The notes under the pieces are model-generated. The model saw nothing but the letters and a program-made list of their open reading frames with translations, was not told where the DNA came from and did not search any database. Source: Curtobacterium flaccumfaciens (GTDB lineage Bacteria; Actinomycetota; Actinomycetes; Actinomycetales; Microbacteriaceae). From it: a DNA stretch of 64,000 bases. Numbering within the stretch: position 1 is the first letter of the stretch; each line of letters starts with the position of its first letter. Positions 1 through 10,602 of this stretch are shown here, piece after piece. The DNA lies in assembly GCA_029689965.1 (NCBI GenBank), contig CP121450.1, positions 2,604,001 to 2,668,000 on the forward strand, in the 5' to 3' direction. The position numbers were made by a program, and so were the translations under genes.

Positions 1-459
1 TGACCTGGAGCGTCTGGTACTCCGACAGCTTCAGTCCCGCCGGCATCGGGGCGACCTCGCCGTTCACCGCGAGGTACTTCGCGTAGAGCCCCTGCATCTC
101 GGCGTTGAAGGCGATCGACGGCCCGGACTCCCCGTCTTCAACGGCTTCGCGTCGAGCACCACGAGCGCCGTGACGACCTTCGAGATGCTCGCGATCGACC
201 GTGGCTTCGTGTCGCCGCTCGTGCGCAGGCTCTCCGGGAAGTCGGTGGCCTCGACCGCGGTCGCACCGTACCCCGGGAAGCTCGGCTGCGGGACCGTCGA
301 GGTCGGTGCCGAGTAGGTGGTGGTCGAGGCGCTCGCCGGGGCGAACGGCACCACCGCGGCGGCGACGAGGTACCCGACCGCCAGCACGAGCACCGCGACG
401 ACCGAGATCGTCACCGGCCTCCGGACGGCGGAGCGGGGGCGGCGGACGACTCGTGACAC
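1..459 (-). CDS. D-alanyl-D-alanine carboxypeptidase, N-terminal part (frameshifted, runs off window)
   Basis: Serine penicillin-binding-type peptidase that trims D-alanine from peptidoglycan stem peptides outside the membrane. From GTG at 459 there is a basic N-terminus, one hydrophobic segment at about residues 18-40 (signal anchor) and an Ala/Ser/Thr/Pro-rich linker. The SxxK catalytic motif SISK follows at about residues 91-94. The frame breaks at the C run 130-133; one added C restores a normal continuation to position 1. The later SxN and KTG motifs lie outside the window. The start is set by a TACGCT box 8 nt upstream; an upstream GTG at 525 also exists. The family call is firm, the exact subtype is not. 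Confidence 0.8.
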
Positions 460-467
460 GGGAACCG

Positions 468-473
468 AGCGTA
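468..473 (-). promoter_or_regulatory. -10 box of carboxypeptidase gene, leaderless type
   Basis: TACGCT on the minus strand, 8 nt before the GTG at 459, so transcription would begin at or next to the start codon. No clear -35 box is visible. Confidence 0.45.
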
Positions 474-538
474 CCGGGGGCGGTACCCGCTCGCCGGGAG
501 GACGCGCGCAAGCGCACACACGCAACCGTCACCGGTCT

Positions 539-620
539 GCCTGGAGGCGCGTGGGGACCGATCACCCGGCCGTCCGTCCGGCCGGTGGTGCGGACCAGGG
601 CCGCACCGCGCTTCCAGGCG
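539..620. repeat. Degenerate copy of the dispersed GGAGGCGCG inverted repeat
   Basis: GCCTGGAGGCGCGTGGGG near 540-557 faces GCACCGCGCTTCCAGGC near 603-619, separated by about 45 bases. It sits just after the methyltransferase stop (623) and before the carboxypeptidase start. It resembles the palindromes at 16804, 19674, 39368 and 59932 but is imperfect with a long loop. Confidence 0.45.
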
Positions 621-622
621 GA

Positions 623-1445
623 TCAGCCGGCGGAGAGCGCCCGCTGCGCGTGCGCGACCGCCCACAGGCCGACGGCGCTCGCCGCGGCCACGTTGAGGGA
701 GTCGACCCGTGCGCCATCGGGATGCGCACGGTCGTGTCGGCGGAGGCGACCGCCGCGTCGGTCAGCCCCTGTCCCTCCGTGCCCATCACGAGCGCGACCT
801 TCTCCGGGACGTCGGCGACGAACGCGTCGAGGTCCACCGAGCGGTCGGTGAGCGCCATCGCTGCGAGGTGGAAGCCCTGCGCGCGGAGCTCCTCACCGGC
901 CGTCGGCCACTCGCCGATGCGTGTCCACGGGACCTGCAGGACCGTCCCATGCTGACCCGGACGCTCCGTCGGTACAGCGGGTCCGCGCAGCGCGGGCTGA
1001 CGAGCACGGCGTCCGCGCCGAGGCCGGCGACGCTGCGGAACACGGCCCCGACGTTGGTGTGGTCCACGATGTCCTCGAGCACGACGACGAGCTTCGCGTC
1101 CCGTACGACCTCGGCCACCTCCGGCAGCTCGGGGCGCTGCATGGCGGCCAGCGCGCCCCGGTGCATGCGGAAGCCGGTGAGCTCCTGCAGCAGCGCGTCG
1201 GGGCCGACGAACACGGGACCGTCGTGGTCGGCGACGAGCGGCAGGACGCTGTCGAGCCACTTCTCCTGCACGAGGACGCTCCGCGGGACGTGGCCGGCGC
1301 GGACGGCGCGCTCGATGACGGTGTTCGACTCGGCGATGTACAGGCCGCCCTCGGGCTCGGTCACCCGGCGGAGTGCCACGTCGGTCAACCGGGCGAAGTC
1401 GTCGAGGCGGGGGTCGTCGAGGGTGTCGATGCGGACGGCGTGCAC
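623..1445 (-). CDS. TrmH/SpoU-family RNA methyltransferase (two frameshifts)
   Basis: SPOUT-class methyltransferase that 2'-O-methylates ribose in tRNA or rRNA using S-adenosylmethionine. After repair the protein is about 274 residues: an N-terminal substrate-binding domain, then the knot domain with DIVDHTNVGAVFRSVAGLG, the MGTEGQGL loop and IPMAHGVDSLNVAAA near the C-terminus, the three classical SpoU motifs. One G is missing in the minus-strand runs at 946-948 and 706-708, each turning GGGG into GGG. The GTG at 1445 is chosen because homology-like sequence starts there. It is divergent from the sirtuin gene. The RNA target cannot be told from sequence. Confidence 0.85.
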
Positions 1446-1548
1446 GGGGCTCGTTTCTGGTGCGGGTCGGGGGTCTGGCTGTGCCGCGCGCGGGGCGGTG
1501 CGCGGCGGTACGGCGCGGAGCCGGCGGGTCGGTGCGCGGCGGGCGGTG

Positions 1549-1613
1549 TTCCGCCTGCGGCGCGGGTGGTTCCCGCCTGCGGCGCGGGTGGTTCCCGCCT
1601 GCGACGCGGGTGG
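1549..1613 (+). repeat. Three tandem 21-22 bp GC-rich units
   Basis: TTCCCGCCTGCGGCGCGGGTGG occurs three times head to tail (1549-1569 lacking one C, 1570-1591, 1592-1613 with one change). Each unit can form a CCCGC/GCGGG hairpin. The array lies in the 211-base gap between the divergent methyltransferase and sirtuin genes. Confidence 0.8.
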
Positions 1614-1643
1614 GAAGCGACCGGGACGGTCGGCTGTTGAGGG

Positions 1644-1649
1644 TACCGT
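1644..1649 (+). promoter_or_regulatory. -10 box of sirtuin gene, leaderless type
   Basis: TACCGT followed by 7 bases and then ATG at 1657. This spacing selects ATG 1657 over the in-frame GTG at 1648, which overlaps the box. Confidence 0.5.
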
Positions 1650-1656
1650 GAACACG

Positions 1657-2538
1657 ATGGCGACGAGCGAACCGACCAGTCCCGCGGACACGGGAGCCGC
1701 CACGACCGTGGCCGAGCTGGACCGCGCCGTCGAGCTGCTCGCCGGCAGGCGCATCGCCGTGCTCTCCGGCGCCGGTCTGAGCACCGACTCCGGCATCCCG
1801 GACTACCGGGGCGAGGGACGCGTGGTCCGGAAGCCGATGACCTTCCAGGAGTTCCGCGCAGACCCGGCGAAGCGCCAACGGTACTGGGCCGGGTCGCACC
1901 TGGGCTGGCGGACGTTCGCGGCCGCGCGCCCCAACGCCGGGCACCGCGCACTCGCCGCACTCGAACGGGACGGCATCGTCACCGGGGTCATCACGCAGAA
2001 CGTCGACGGCCTGCACCTCCGTTCGGGGTCCCGCCGCGTCGTCGAGATCCACGGCTCCATGGACCGTGCCGTGTGTCTGACGTGCGGTCAGGTGTTCTCG
2101 CGCGCCGACCTCGCCGCCGTGCTCGATCGTGAGAACCCCTGGATCGACGAACCCGGGACCGTACAGCTCCAGCCCGACGGCGACGTCGAGATCACCGATG
2201 TGGAGCGTTTTCAGGTGCCCGACTGCTCGGTCTGCGGCGGAGTGCTGAAGCCCGACGTGGTGTTCTTCGGCGAGTTCGTCCCCGCCGAGAAGTTCCGCGA
2301 GGCGGTGTCGATCGTCGCCGAGGCCGAGGCGCTGCTCGTCGTGGGATCGTCGCTCACGGTGAACTCCGGCGTCCGACTCGTCGACCACGCCGCGCGCCGC
2401 AAGCTCCCGGTCGTGATCGTGAACCGCGGCGCGACCCGCAGCGACCGCCGCGCCGCCGTCAAGCTCGACGCCGGGACGACCGAGACGCTCGCGGCCCTGG
2501 CCGCCCGGCTCGACCCGTCTGCGATGATCGAGCGGTGA
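1657..2538 (+). CDS. NAD-dependent protein deacylase, Sir2 family
   Basis: Intact 293-residue sirtuin. It removes acyl groups from protein lysines, consuming NAD+ and giving O-acyl-ADP-ribose and nicotinamide. Visible motifs are [14 protein letters not shown] (about 38-51, NAD binding), TQNVDGLH (113-120), the catalytic His in EIHGS (about 132) and four zinc-binding cysteines (140, 143, 190, 193). The GAGxSTxSGIPDYR form fits class II (SIRT4-like) sirtuins. The stop overlaps the GTG start of the downstream phosphatase gene by 4 bases, so the two are probably co-transcribed and translationally coupled. The substrate is unknown. Confidence 0.92.
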   Translation: MATSEPTSPADTGAATTVAELDRAVELLAGRRIAVLSGAGLSTDSGIPDYRGEGRVVRKPMTFQEFRADPAKRQRYWAGSHLGWRTFAAARPNAGHRALAALERDGIVTGVITQNVDGLHLRSGSRRVVEIHGSMDRAVCLTCGQVFSRADLAAVLDRENPWIDEPGTVQLQPDGDVEITDVERFQVPDCSVCGGVLKPDVVFFGEFVPAEKFREAVSIVAEAEALLVVGSSLTVNSGVRLVDHAARRKLPVVIVNRGATRSDRRAAVKLDAGTTETLAALAARLDPSAMIER

Positions 2539-3172
2539 CGACGCTCCTCTACCTGGTCCGGCACGGCGAGACCGACTGGAACGCCGAACGGCGCATCCAG
2601 GGTTCGACGGACATCCCGCTCAACGACACGGGTCGGGGCAGGCCGCCTCCACCGCCGCGTTGCTCGACCGGCGTCGGTTCGACGCCGTCGTCGCCTCGCC
2701 CCTGTCCCGGGCGTACGAGACCGGCGCGATCATCGCCGCCCGCCTCGGGCTCGCGGAGCCGGGGACGTACCCGGGACTGGCCGAGCGGTCGTACGGCGAA
2801 GCGGAAGGCCTCACGAACGACGAGGTCCTCGAGCGGTACCCCCACGACGACGTTCCCGGGCGCGAGTCCCGCAGTGCACTCCTCGCCCGCGTGACGGAGA
2901 CCCTCGGCGAGATCGCGGTCCGGTACGACGCCGGCAGCGTCGTCGTCGCCACGCACGGCGCCGTGATCCGGAGCATCGTGAACGCCGCGGCGCCCGGCAC
3001 GGCCGATCGGCTCGGCATACCGATCCGCAACGGCTCCGTGCACTCGTTCCGGTGGGATCCGGAGCGCTTCCACGCCGAGCTCGTCCGGTTCGACGACCCC
3101 ATCGACGATGTTTCCGACGGGCCGGGGCGGTACACGTTCGAGTACCAGAACCCGCTCGAACGACGCGGGTAG
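2535..3172 (+). CDS. Histidine phosphatase family protein (phosphoglycerate mutase-like, frameshifted)
   Basis: Small phosphatase or mutase of the branch-1 histidine phosphatase family, about 212 residues. The N-terminus carries [10 protein letters not shown] with the phosphorylated histidine, and the C-terminal part has [11 protein letters not shown] with the second catalytic His. The frame breaks at the G run 2635-2638; one added G joins NDTGRG to [14 protein letters not shown]. The GTG start overlaps the sirtuin stop (GTGA). Family members range from cofactor-dependent phosphoglycerate mutase to alpha-ribazole and acid phosphatases. The genuine glycolytic enzyme cannot be assumed here. Confidence 0.85.
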
Positions 3173-3357
3173 CGTCCGCGCTCGGGCGCGGGTGGCGGCT
3201 GCGGGTGACGTTCCGCCGCCGGTGTCGCTCGGCCGCCCGTAGCGCTCGGGCGGGGTAGCGGCGGCGACGTCCTCCGCGCGGACCGGCCGACACCGGTGTC
3301 GGCCCGCCGGACTAGGCTCCGACTCACTCTCAGGTTCCAGCGTGTGAGGGGGCTGAC

Positions 3358-4099
3358 ATGACCGTCGACGGACCCGGCAGCGGCGGAGCACGGCCCGGGT
3401 GGCCCCAGCCCTCCGACACGGACGACCTCGACCGCGCCTTCGGTCCCGGCACGGCGTCGGTCCCGTCCGGACGCCACGGCAACGGGTCCGGCGCAGCGTC
3501 CTCGTCGGGATCGGGGTGGTCGTGGCGGCCGGCGTCCTGGCCGTCGTGCTCGTGTCCATCATCGGCAGCGTGCAGAACGGCGTCGGCGGTGTGTTCCCCG
3601 GCCGGAGGCGGCGCTCGACCGGTTCGACCACGCTGCGCACGAGATCACCGGCGTCCGGCGGGTCACGGACGAGAAGCCGGTGAAGACCTCGTTCGCCAGC
3701 TACGACGTCGAGTCCACGGTCGAGGTCGCGCCGAGCCTGTCCGAGGACGAGCACACCGCCGTCGTCGACGCGCTGAGCACCGCCGCGGACGGCGCGAGTG
3801 GCAACGGGGTGCACGTCTACGCGATCGCGGACCTCGGCGCGCTCGAGATCGGGGTGTCCGCGGACGCGAAGGTGACCGAGCAGCGGTTGGCCCTCGCGCG
3901 CCAGCTCGACGCGATCGGCGGGGTCTCCGGCGTTCGCTGCTCGTGGAGCGACGCCGGCCCGTCGGATCGGCCCGCGGCGCAGACGATCACGGTCGAGACG
4001 CACGGCACCGGGAACGCACTCGGTGCCATCGTGGCGAAGGCGACGCAAGAGGCGCACGCGGTGTTCCCCGGCGCGACGGTGACCTCCGCCGCGCCCTGA
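3358..4099 (+). CDS. Uncharacterised single-pass membrane protein (two frameshifts)
   Basis: No function recognised. After repair it is about 247 residues: a Gly/Pro/Asp-rich hydrophilic N-terminus of about 45 residues, a short basic RQRVRRSV stretch, one membrane helix (VGIGVVVAAGVLAVVLVSII), and an exported domain of about 165 residues ending TVTSAAP. This topology suggests a surface-exposed domain. One base is missing at the GGG run 3484-3486 and one at the CCCC run 3596-3599. A TAGGCT box near 3313 could drive it with a short leader. The downstream gene is convergent. Confidence 0.6.
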
Positions 4100-4174
4100 C
4101 AACCGGCCCGGCAGCACGGTCGCGACCGCGCGCCAGCCATCAGCCAGCCAGCCGTGCCAGCGGCGTCAGTGGCG

Positions 4175-5263
4175 TCAGCGCGCCGCGCGGGCCTGCCGCT
4201 CCGCGACCGCCCGCTCGACCGCGCGGACGACCTGCTCGGCCGACTCGTCCCACCGGAACCGGGCCGCCCGCTCGACCGAAGCGTCCGAGGCGGCGTCCCA
4301 CCGCGCCTCCAGACGGCGCACCGCCGCGGCGACCGCCGAAGGCGACGACGGGTCGAAGTACTCCGCGGCAGTACCGCCGATCTCGCGGAAGATCGGGATG
4401 TCGCTGACGACCACGGGAGTGCCGATCCCCATCGCCTCGACGAGCGGGATGCCGAAGCCCTCGTCGTACGATGCCGTCGCGAGCGCCGTCGCCGATCGCA
4501 GCACGGAGACGTACTCGTCGTCCGTGGCACCGTCGTGGAACACGATCGCGCCGGCCGGGCGAGCCGGCTCAGTCGCGCTCGGTCCGCGTCGGACACCCGC
4601 GACATGCAGTGCAGCACCCAGTCGGCGCCGAGCAGCGGCAGCGCAGCGGCCAGCGTTTCGATGTTCTTGTACGGCATGAACGACCCCATGTAGACGAGGG
4701 TCTTCTCCCGGTCGCCCCCATCGGGCGCCGCTCGGCCGGATCGGCGGCGTTGTACGCCACCGTGACGGGACGCTTCGTCAGCCGGTGCTGCTCGATCAGC
4801 CCCGCCGTCGTCTCGGAGACGGTCACGACGCCGTCCGCGCCGTTGAGGAGCAGCCGCTGCGGCGCCCAGCTCAGGTGGAACGCGCGCCAGCCGAGGCGGA
4901 TCGGCCACGAGAACTCCCGCGGAGGCGTCCGGTTCCGGTAGTAGATCAGATCGTGCAGCGTCAGGACGAGGGCGTAGTCCCGGCCCCGCGATCCCATCGT
5001 CTGCATGGGCGAGAACACGGCGTCGAGACCGAGCCGGTTCACCTTCCGCGCCACGAGCGGCTCCCCGGCCTCCGTCGGTGCGGGCAGGAGTTCCCACACC
5101 AGTCCGTCGGGCAGCGACTCGAGCTGCCGTTCGTCGTGCACGAGGAGCGTGTAGTCGTGACGGTCCGGCAGGTGAGCGACGACCCCGGCCGTGAAGCGGC
5201 TGATGCCGTCGTGGCGCCGATGCGGACGTAGCGGCAGTCGATGCCGATACGCAGGCGGGTCAC
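4175..5263 (-). CDS. Glycosyltransferase family 4 protein (three frameshifts)
   Basis: Retaining GT-B glycosyltransferase of about 363 residues after repair. The N-terminus is IGIDCRYVRIG-HDGISRF. The C-terminal nucleotide-sugar domain contains the family signature EGFGIPLVEAMGIGTPVVVS with the conserved E-x7-E glutamates. Breaks lie near 5216, 4723 and 4555, each repaired by adding one G or C. The GTG start overlaps the stop of the upstream hydrolase by 4 bases (GTGA), so the two form a two-gene operon. Donor and acceptor are unknown; a cell-wall or exopolysaccharide mannosyl- or glucosyltransferase is plausible. Confidence 0.82.
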
Positions 5264-6389
5264 GACGCCGTCCCGTCCCCGGACCGGGCCGACGTCGTCG
5301 ACGGTGATGACGACGGTCTGGAGGCACGGGTCGCCTGCCCCGCTTCGCTCGCCTTGGTGGCGGGGCCGGCTTCCGTCGTGTCCGCCGCCTCGGTCCCCCT
5401 GGTCGCCGTGGTCCCGCTGGGCACCTCGGTCGCCTCGTGGGCGTTGGTGGCCTTGGTCACCTTGGCAGGTCTGGTGGCCTTCGGCCTCTTCGCGCGCTTC
5501 GGCGCGTCCGCCATCCGCCGCAGCACCGCTTCGGCCGCGACGTCGGGCGTCTCGTAGTGCACGAGGTGGCCGACCTCGGGGATCACGACGAGCTCGGCGT
5601 CCGCGAGCCGCGCCGCCAACGCCTGCTGCTCCGGCACGGCGGTGATGTCGTCACGCTCGGCGGCGATCATGAGCACCGGCACGTCGATGCGGTCGGCGTA
5701 CTCCGAAACGTCGTGCGTCACCGAGGTCCGGAACGCCTCGAGCACACACGTCCGGTTCGCGAAGGCCGAGAAGTACCGGTCGTGCTGGTCGTGCACCCAA
5801 CGACGGAGGTCGCGGTCGTGCGACTTCAGCATCGCGATGCTCATCGCGCGCACGATGACCGGGTTCCGGAGCAGCCCGAGTCCGAGAGCCTTCGGCAGCA
5901 CTGCGCCCGCGCGGTAGTAGCCGATCGCGATGCCCGTGCCCACGGCCCGCGGCCCCTGCAGCGCCGGTGCCGCGATCGGGTTCACGAGCACGAGCAGCCG
6001 GGTGTCGAGCCCGGCGGCGACGGTGGCCGCCACGACGATCGACCCGAACGAGTGCCCGAGGACGACCGTCTCGCGCCCGAGTCGGAGCGCGTCGTGGAAC
6101 CCGGTGAGCCACGCGACGTACGAGTCGATGTCGGAGACGGGCAGCGGGTCGGAGATCCCGAATCCGGGCAGGTCCGGCACGACCACGCGGACGCCGGACA
6201 GGTGCGCGGCGATCGTCTCGAGCCCGTGGTGGTCCCGCGGAACCCGTGCACGGCGAGGACGGTCCGCTTCGCGTCGGACGGGCCGTACTCCCAGTAGTGC
6301 GTGGTGCGACCGTCGATCTGCACGGAGCGGTGCACGACCGGGGTGGCGGCCATGAGCGACTGGTACGGGGAGAGCACGGGCGGTTGCAT
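5260..6389 (-). CDS. Alpha/beta hydrolase with low-complexity C-terminal tail (frameshifted)
   Basis: Alpha/beta hydrolase fold enzyme, about 376 residues after repair. Visible are the oxyanion HGF region (48-50), the nucleophile elbow GHSFGS with Ser114, AERDDIT with a candidate acid near 247-248, and GHLVH with catalytic His near 275. After about residue 297 the fold ends. An unusual tail of about 80 residues follows, rich in Ala, Thr, Lys, Ser and Glu, starting [12 protein letters not shown]. One G is missing near 6234-6236; repair gives [13 protein letters not shown]. The start ATG follows a TAGACT box by 7 nt. It overlaps the glycosyltransferase start. The substrate is unknown. Confidence 0.82.
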
Positions 6390-6396
6390 CCCTGCC

Positions 6397-6402
6397 AGTC
6401 TA
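6397..6402 (-). promoter_or_regulatory. -10 box of hydrolase-glycosyltransferase operon, leaderless type
   Basis: TAGACT on the minus strand followed by 7 bases and ATG at 6389. Confidence 0.5.
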
Positions 6403-6566
6403 CGAACGCGTGTCGACCTGCTCGCCTGCCACGCGCTCTGGTGGGGACAACTCGCAGGCGTGACGTGCCTGTGGAGGGCGGGCCGCGCCTCCCGGCCGCT
6501 CCCCTGTGGAGCACAGACGACCGTCCACAGCCGCTCTTTCTGCGGACAACGGGAGCGGCGGCGGCC

Positions 6567-6572
6567 TAGCGT
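6567..6572 (+). promoter_or_regulatory. -10 box of treS, leaderless type
   Basis: TAGCGT lies 7 nt before GTG 6580 and 4 nt before ATG 6577. The usual spacing in this window favours GTG 6580 as the start. Confidence 0.45.
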
Positions 6573-6579
6573 GTCCATG

Positions 6580-8287
<1,708 letters not shown>

Positions 8288-8351
8288 GTGCGGCCGCGCG
8301 GCCGGTCCTCTCCACGCACGGCGGTGGTGGTCGGGACGAATCTCGGCCTGA

Positions 8352-8389
8352 GCGACACGTCTCGCGTCCAGGCGCGCGAGACGTGTCGC
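8352..8389 (+). repeat. Perfect 15-bp stem-loop (GCGACACGTCTCGCG family)
   Basis: Arms 8352-8366 and 8375-8389 pair without mismatch. Flanking bases TCGGCCTGA resemble TCGGCGTGA beside the copy at 13906. It could act as a terminator of treS, though no T-tract follows. Confidence 0.75.
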
Positions 8390-8522
8390 CCACGGCGGAA
8401 CTCGGGCTCGTGGACGCGAGACCCGGTTCCGGCACGCAGGTCACCGTCCGGCTCGCTGCCGGCCTGGAGGCGCGCCGCACGTCCGCCAGGCGGGTCGCGT
8501 GGTGCGTGTCGGTCGCCACCGT

Positions 8523-8528
8523 TAGCCT
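8523..8528 (+). promoter_or_regulatory. -10 box of exonuclease gene, leaderless type
   Basis: TAGCCT followed by 6 bases and GTG at 8535. Confidence 0.5.
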
Positions 8529-8534
8529 CGTGGC

Positions 8535-9281
8535 GTGACGTACTCCACGACCGAGGTCGACGCACCCGCACCGCCGCAGGACCTCTCCGGCCGACCCTGG
8601 TGGCACGCGCTCGGCGTCTTCGACCTCGAGACCACCGGCGTCGACGTCGAGACCGCCCGGATCGTCACCGCCCACGTCGGCCTGATCGACATGACCGGCC
8701 GGTCGATCGTCGAGGGTGCCTGGCTCGCCGATCCCGGCGTCGAGATCCCCGAGGGCGCCGCAGCGGTGCACGGCATCACCACGGAGCGCGCCCGTGCCGA
8801 GGGTCGCCCCGCTGGAGAGGTCGTCGCCGAGATCATCGCCGCGGTCGAGGCCGTGTTCGCCCGCGGCATACCCCTCGTCATCTACAACGCCCCGTACGAC
8901 CTCACCGTCCTGGATCGCGAAGCGAAGCGGCACGGCATCGCGTCGGCCGTCGTCGGGAACGTGGTGGACCCGCTCGTCATCGACAAGGCGCTGGACACCT
9001 ACCGGAAGGGCAAGCGGACCCTCGAGGCGGCATCCGAGCTCTACGGCGTCACCCTCGACGACGCGCACGACGCGGGAGCCGACGCGATCGCCGCCGGGCG
9101 TGTCGCACAGGCGATCGCCGCAAAGTACCCGGCCGAGCTCGGTGTGTCCGCCGAGGAGCTCCACCGCAAGCAGGTGGGTTGGTGCGCCGAGCAGGCGGCG
9201 TCCTTCCAGGAGTACATGCGGACCAAGCGCGACCCGGCGTTCACGGCCGACGGTCGCTGGCCCCACCGCAACGGCTCGTAG
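8535..9281 (+). CDS. DnaQ-like 3'-5' exonuclease (DNA polymerase III epsilon-type)
   Basis: Intact 248-residue DEDD-family exonuclease. Exo I is FDLETTG with Asp30 and Glu32, Exo II is YNAPYDL and Exo III is AHDAGADA, giving the DEDDh set of four acidic residues plus His. It probably degrades single-stranded 3' ends in proofreading or repair. No polymerase-binding tail is recognisable, so assignment as the replicative epsilon subunit is uncertain. It is monocistronic, between treS and the convergent rpmE2 gene. The GTG start fits the -10 box 6 nt upstream. Confidence 0.85.
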   Translation: MTYSTTEVDAPAPPQDLSGRPWWHALGVFDLETTGVDVETARIVTAHVGLIDMTGRSIVEGAWLADPGVEIPEGAAAVHGITTERARAEGRPAGEVVAEIIAAVEAVFARGIPLVIYNAPYDLTVLDREAKRHGIASAVVGNVVDPLVIDKALDTYRKGKRTLEAASELYGVTLDDAHDAGADAIAAGRVAQAIAAKYPAELGVSAEELHRKQVGWCAEQAASFQEYMRTKRDPAFTADGRWPHRNGS

Positions 9282-9302
9282 CGCGGCCGCCCCAGCGCCC
9301 CG

Positions 9303-9364
9303 GGAACCTGGTTCCGGACACGGCACCGTGAAGATTCCCGGTGCTGTGTCCGGAACCTGGTTCC
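9303..9364. repeat. Long inverted repeat, 26-bp arms with 10-base loop
   Basis: Arm 9303-9328 (GGAACCTGGTTCCGGACACG...) pairs with 9339-9364 at 24 of 26 positions. Each arm itself contains the small palindrome GGAACCTGGTTCC. It lies between the convergent exonuclease and rpmE2 genes, 22 bases after the exonuclease stop, and probably terminates it. Confidence 0.8.
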
Positions 9365-9382
9365 GCGCCGCCGCGGACGCGA

Positions 9383-9416
9383 AACGGGCGGCCCTCCCGA
9401 AGAAGAGCCGCCCGTT
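9383..9416 (-). terminator. Terminator hairpin of rpmE2
   Basis: AACGGGCGGC (9383-9392) pairs perfectly with GCCGCCCGTT (9407-9416) around a 14-base loop, 18 bases beyond the rpmE2 stop. Confidence 0.75.
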
Positions 9417-9433
9417 GGAGCACTGCGCTGGAC

Positions 9434-9682
9434 CTACTTGGCGAAGCCCTTGAAGCGCTGGTTGAACTTCTCGACGCGACCGGCCGAGTCGAGGATGCGC
9501 TGCTTGCCCGTGTAGAACGGGTGCGACGCCGACGAGATCTCGACGTCGATGACCGGGTAGGTCGCACCGTCGAGCTCGATGGTCTTGTCGCTGTTCGCGG
9601 TCGAACGCGTCAGGAACGTCTCACCGGAGGCCAGGTCACGGAAGACGATGGCGCGGTACTCGGGGTGGATGTCGGTCTTCAT
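9434..9682 (-). CDS. rpmE2: 50S ribosomal protein L31 type B
   Basis: Intact 82-residue ribosomal protein beginning [16 protein letters not shown]. It has no cysteines, so it is the zinc-independent C-minus paralogue, which in many bacteria replaces the zinc form when zinc is scarce. No Zur-like operator was recognised upstream. It lies alone on the minus strand with its own terminator. Confidence 0.96.
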   Translation of the reverse strand: MKTDIHPEYRAIVFRDLASGETFLTRSTANSDKTIELDGATYPVIDVEISSASHPFYTGKQRILDSAGRVEKFNQRFKGFAK

Positions 9683-9801
9683 GGAGATTCCTCGGTTGGA
9701 GATGGGTCGGACTGCACGGACGCTCGAACGAGCACCGAGCGGGAAGTCTGCGGCGTGCGCCAGCCGTCTACGTTACCAGAGACGCTGCCGGATCGCAGCG
9801 G

Positions 9802-10584
9802 TCAGGCCGCACGCGCCGTGTAGCGACCGGCGTCCTTCATCACGGTGAGTTCGATGCCGAACGCCTCGCTGAGCGTCGACGCCGTGAGGACCTCGTCGAT
9901 GGGCCCGGCTGCCTGCACGTGGCCGTCGGCGAGCACCAGGGCGTGGGTGAACCCGGCGGGGATCTCCTCGACGTGGTGGGTGACGATGACGATCGCGGGC
10001 GAGTCCTCGCTCTGGGCGTAGCCGCCGAGCGTCCGGACGAGGCTCTCGCGGGCGCCGAGGTCGAGCGACGCGGCAGGCTCGTCGAGGAACAGGACCTCCG
10101 GGTCGGTCATCACGGCACGGGCGATCTGGACCCGCTTCTGCTCGCCGTCGCTCAGCTCGCCGAACGTCCGGTCCGTGAAGCCTCCGAGCCCCCACTCCTC
10201 GAGCACGCGCTGCGCGCGACGGACGTCGAGCTCCTCGTACTCCTCGTTCCAGCGGCCGGTGACCGAGTACGCCGCGGTGAGCACCACGTCGATGACCTTC
10301 TCGGTCACCGGGATGCGTCGGGCGAGCGCGGTCGACGCGAAGCCGATCCGGGGACGCAGCTCGAACAGGTCGGCACCGCCGAGCTCCGTGCCGAGCACCT
10401 CGACCTCGCCCGAGGTCGGGAAGGTCTGGGCCCCGGCGACCTGCAGCAGCGTGGTCTTGCCGGCACCGTTGGCACCGAGCACGACCCAGCGTTCGTCGTC
10501 CTGCACCTCCCACGAGATCCCGTCGAGGATGGTGGCCCCGTTGCGGACCACGGAGACGTCTGACAAGCGCACGACCGAGGGCAT
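9802..10584 (-). CDS. Stand-alone ABC transporter ATP-binding protein
   Basis: Intact 260-residue ATPase with Walker A GANGAGKT (about 37-44), signature LSDGEQKR, Walker B VLFLDEP and switch His in VTHH. No permease or binding-protein gene is adjacent, and the protein has no membrane segment. The closest style is the ModF/photorepair-type ABC ATPases that act without an obvious channel; this is an inference. It lies 18 bases downstream of the glgA stop but has its own TAGGCT box 6 nt before the ATG, so it can be expressed independently. Confidence 0.85.
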   Translation of the reverse strand: MPSVVRLSDVSVVRNGATILDGISWEVQDDERWVVLGANGAGKTTLLQVAGAQTFPTSGEVEVLGTELGGADLFELRPRIGFASTALARRIPVTEKVIDVVLTAAYSVTGRWNEEYEELDVRRAQRVLEEWGLGGFTDRTFGELSDGEQKRVQIARAVMTDPEVLFLDEPAASLDLGARESLVRTLGGYAQSEDSPAIVIVTHHVEEIPAGFTHALVLADGHVQAAGPIDEVLTASTLSEAFGIELTVMKDAGRYTARAA

Positions 10585-10590
10585 GGGACC

Positions 10591-10596
10591 AGCCTA
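10591..10596 (-). promoter_or_regulatory. -10 box of ABC ATPase gene, leaderless type
   Basis: TAGGCT on the minus strand, then GGTCCC, then ATG at 10584. Confidence 0.5.
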
Positions 10597-10602
10597 GAGG
10601 TT

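Larger units (their letters stand above)
8288..8534. other. Intergenic gap with a perfect 15-bp hairpin
   Basis: The gap between treS and the exonuclease gene holds a hairpin at 8352-8389 (GCGACACGTCTCGCG, 8-base loop, exact complement). A related imperfect copy lies at 13906-13945. A half copy of the GCCTGGAGGCGCG repeat is at about 8461-8474. No gene seen. Confidence 0.7.
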
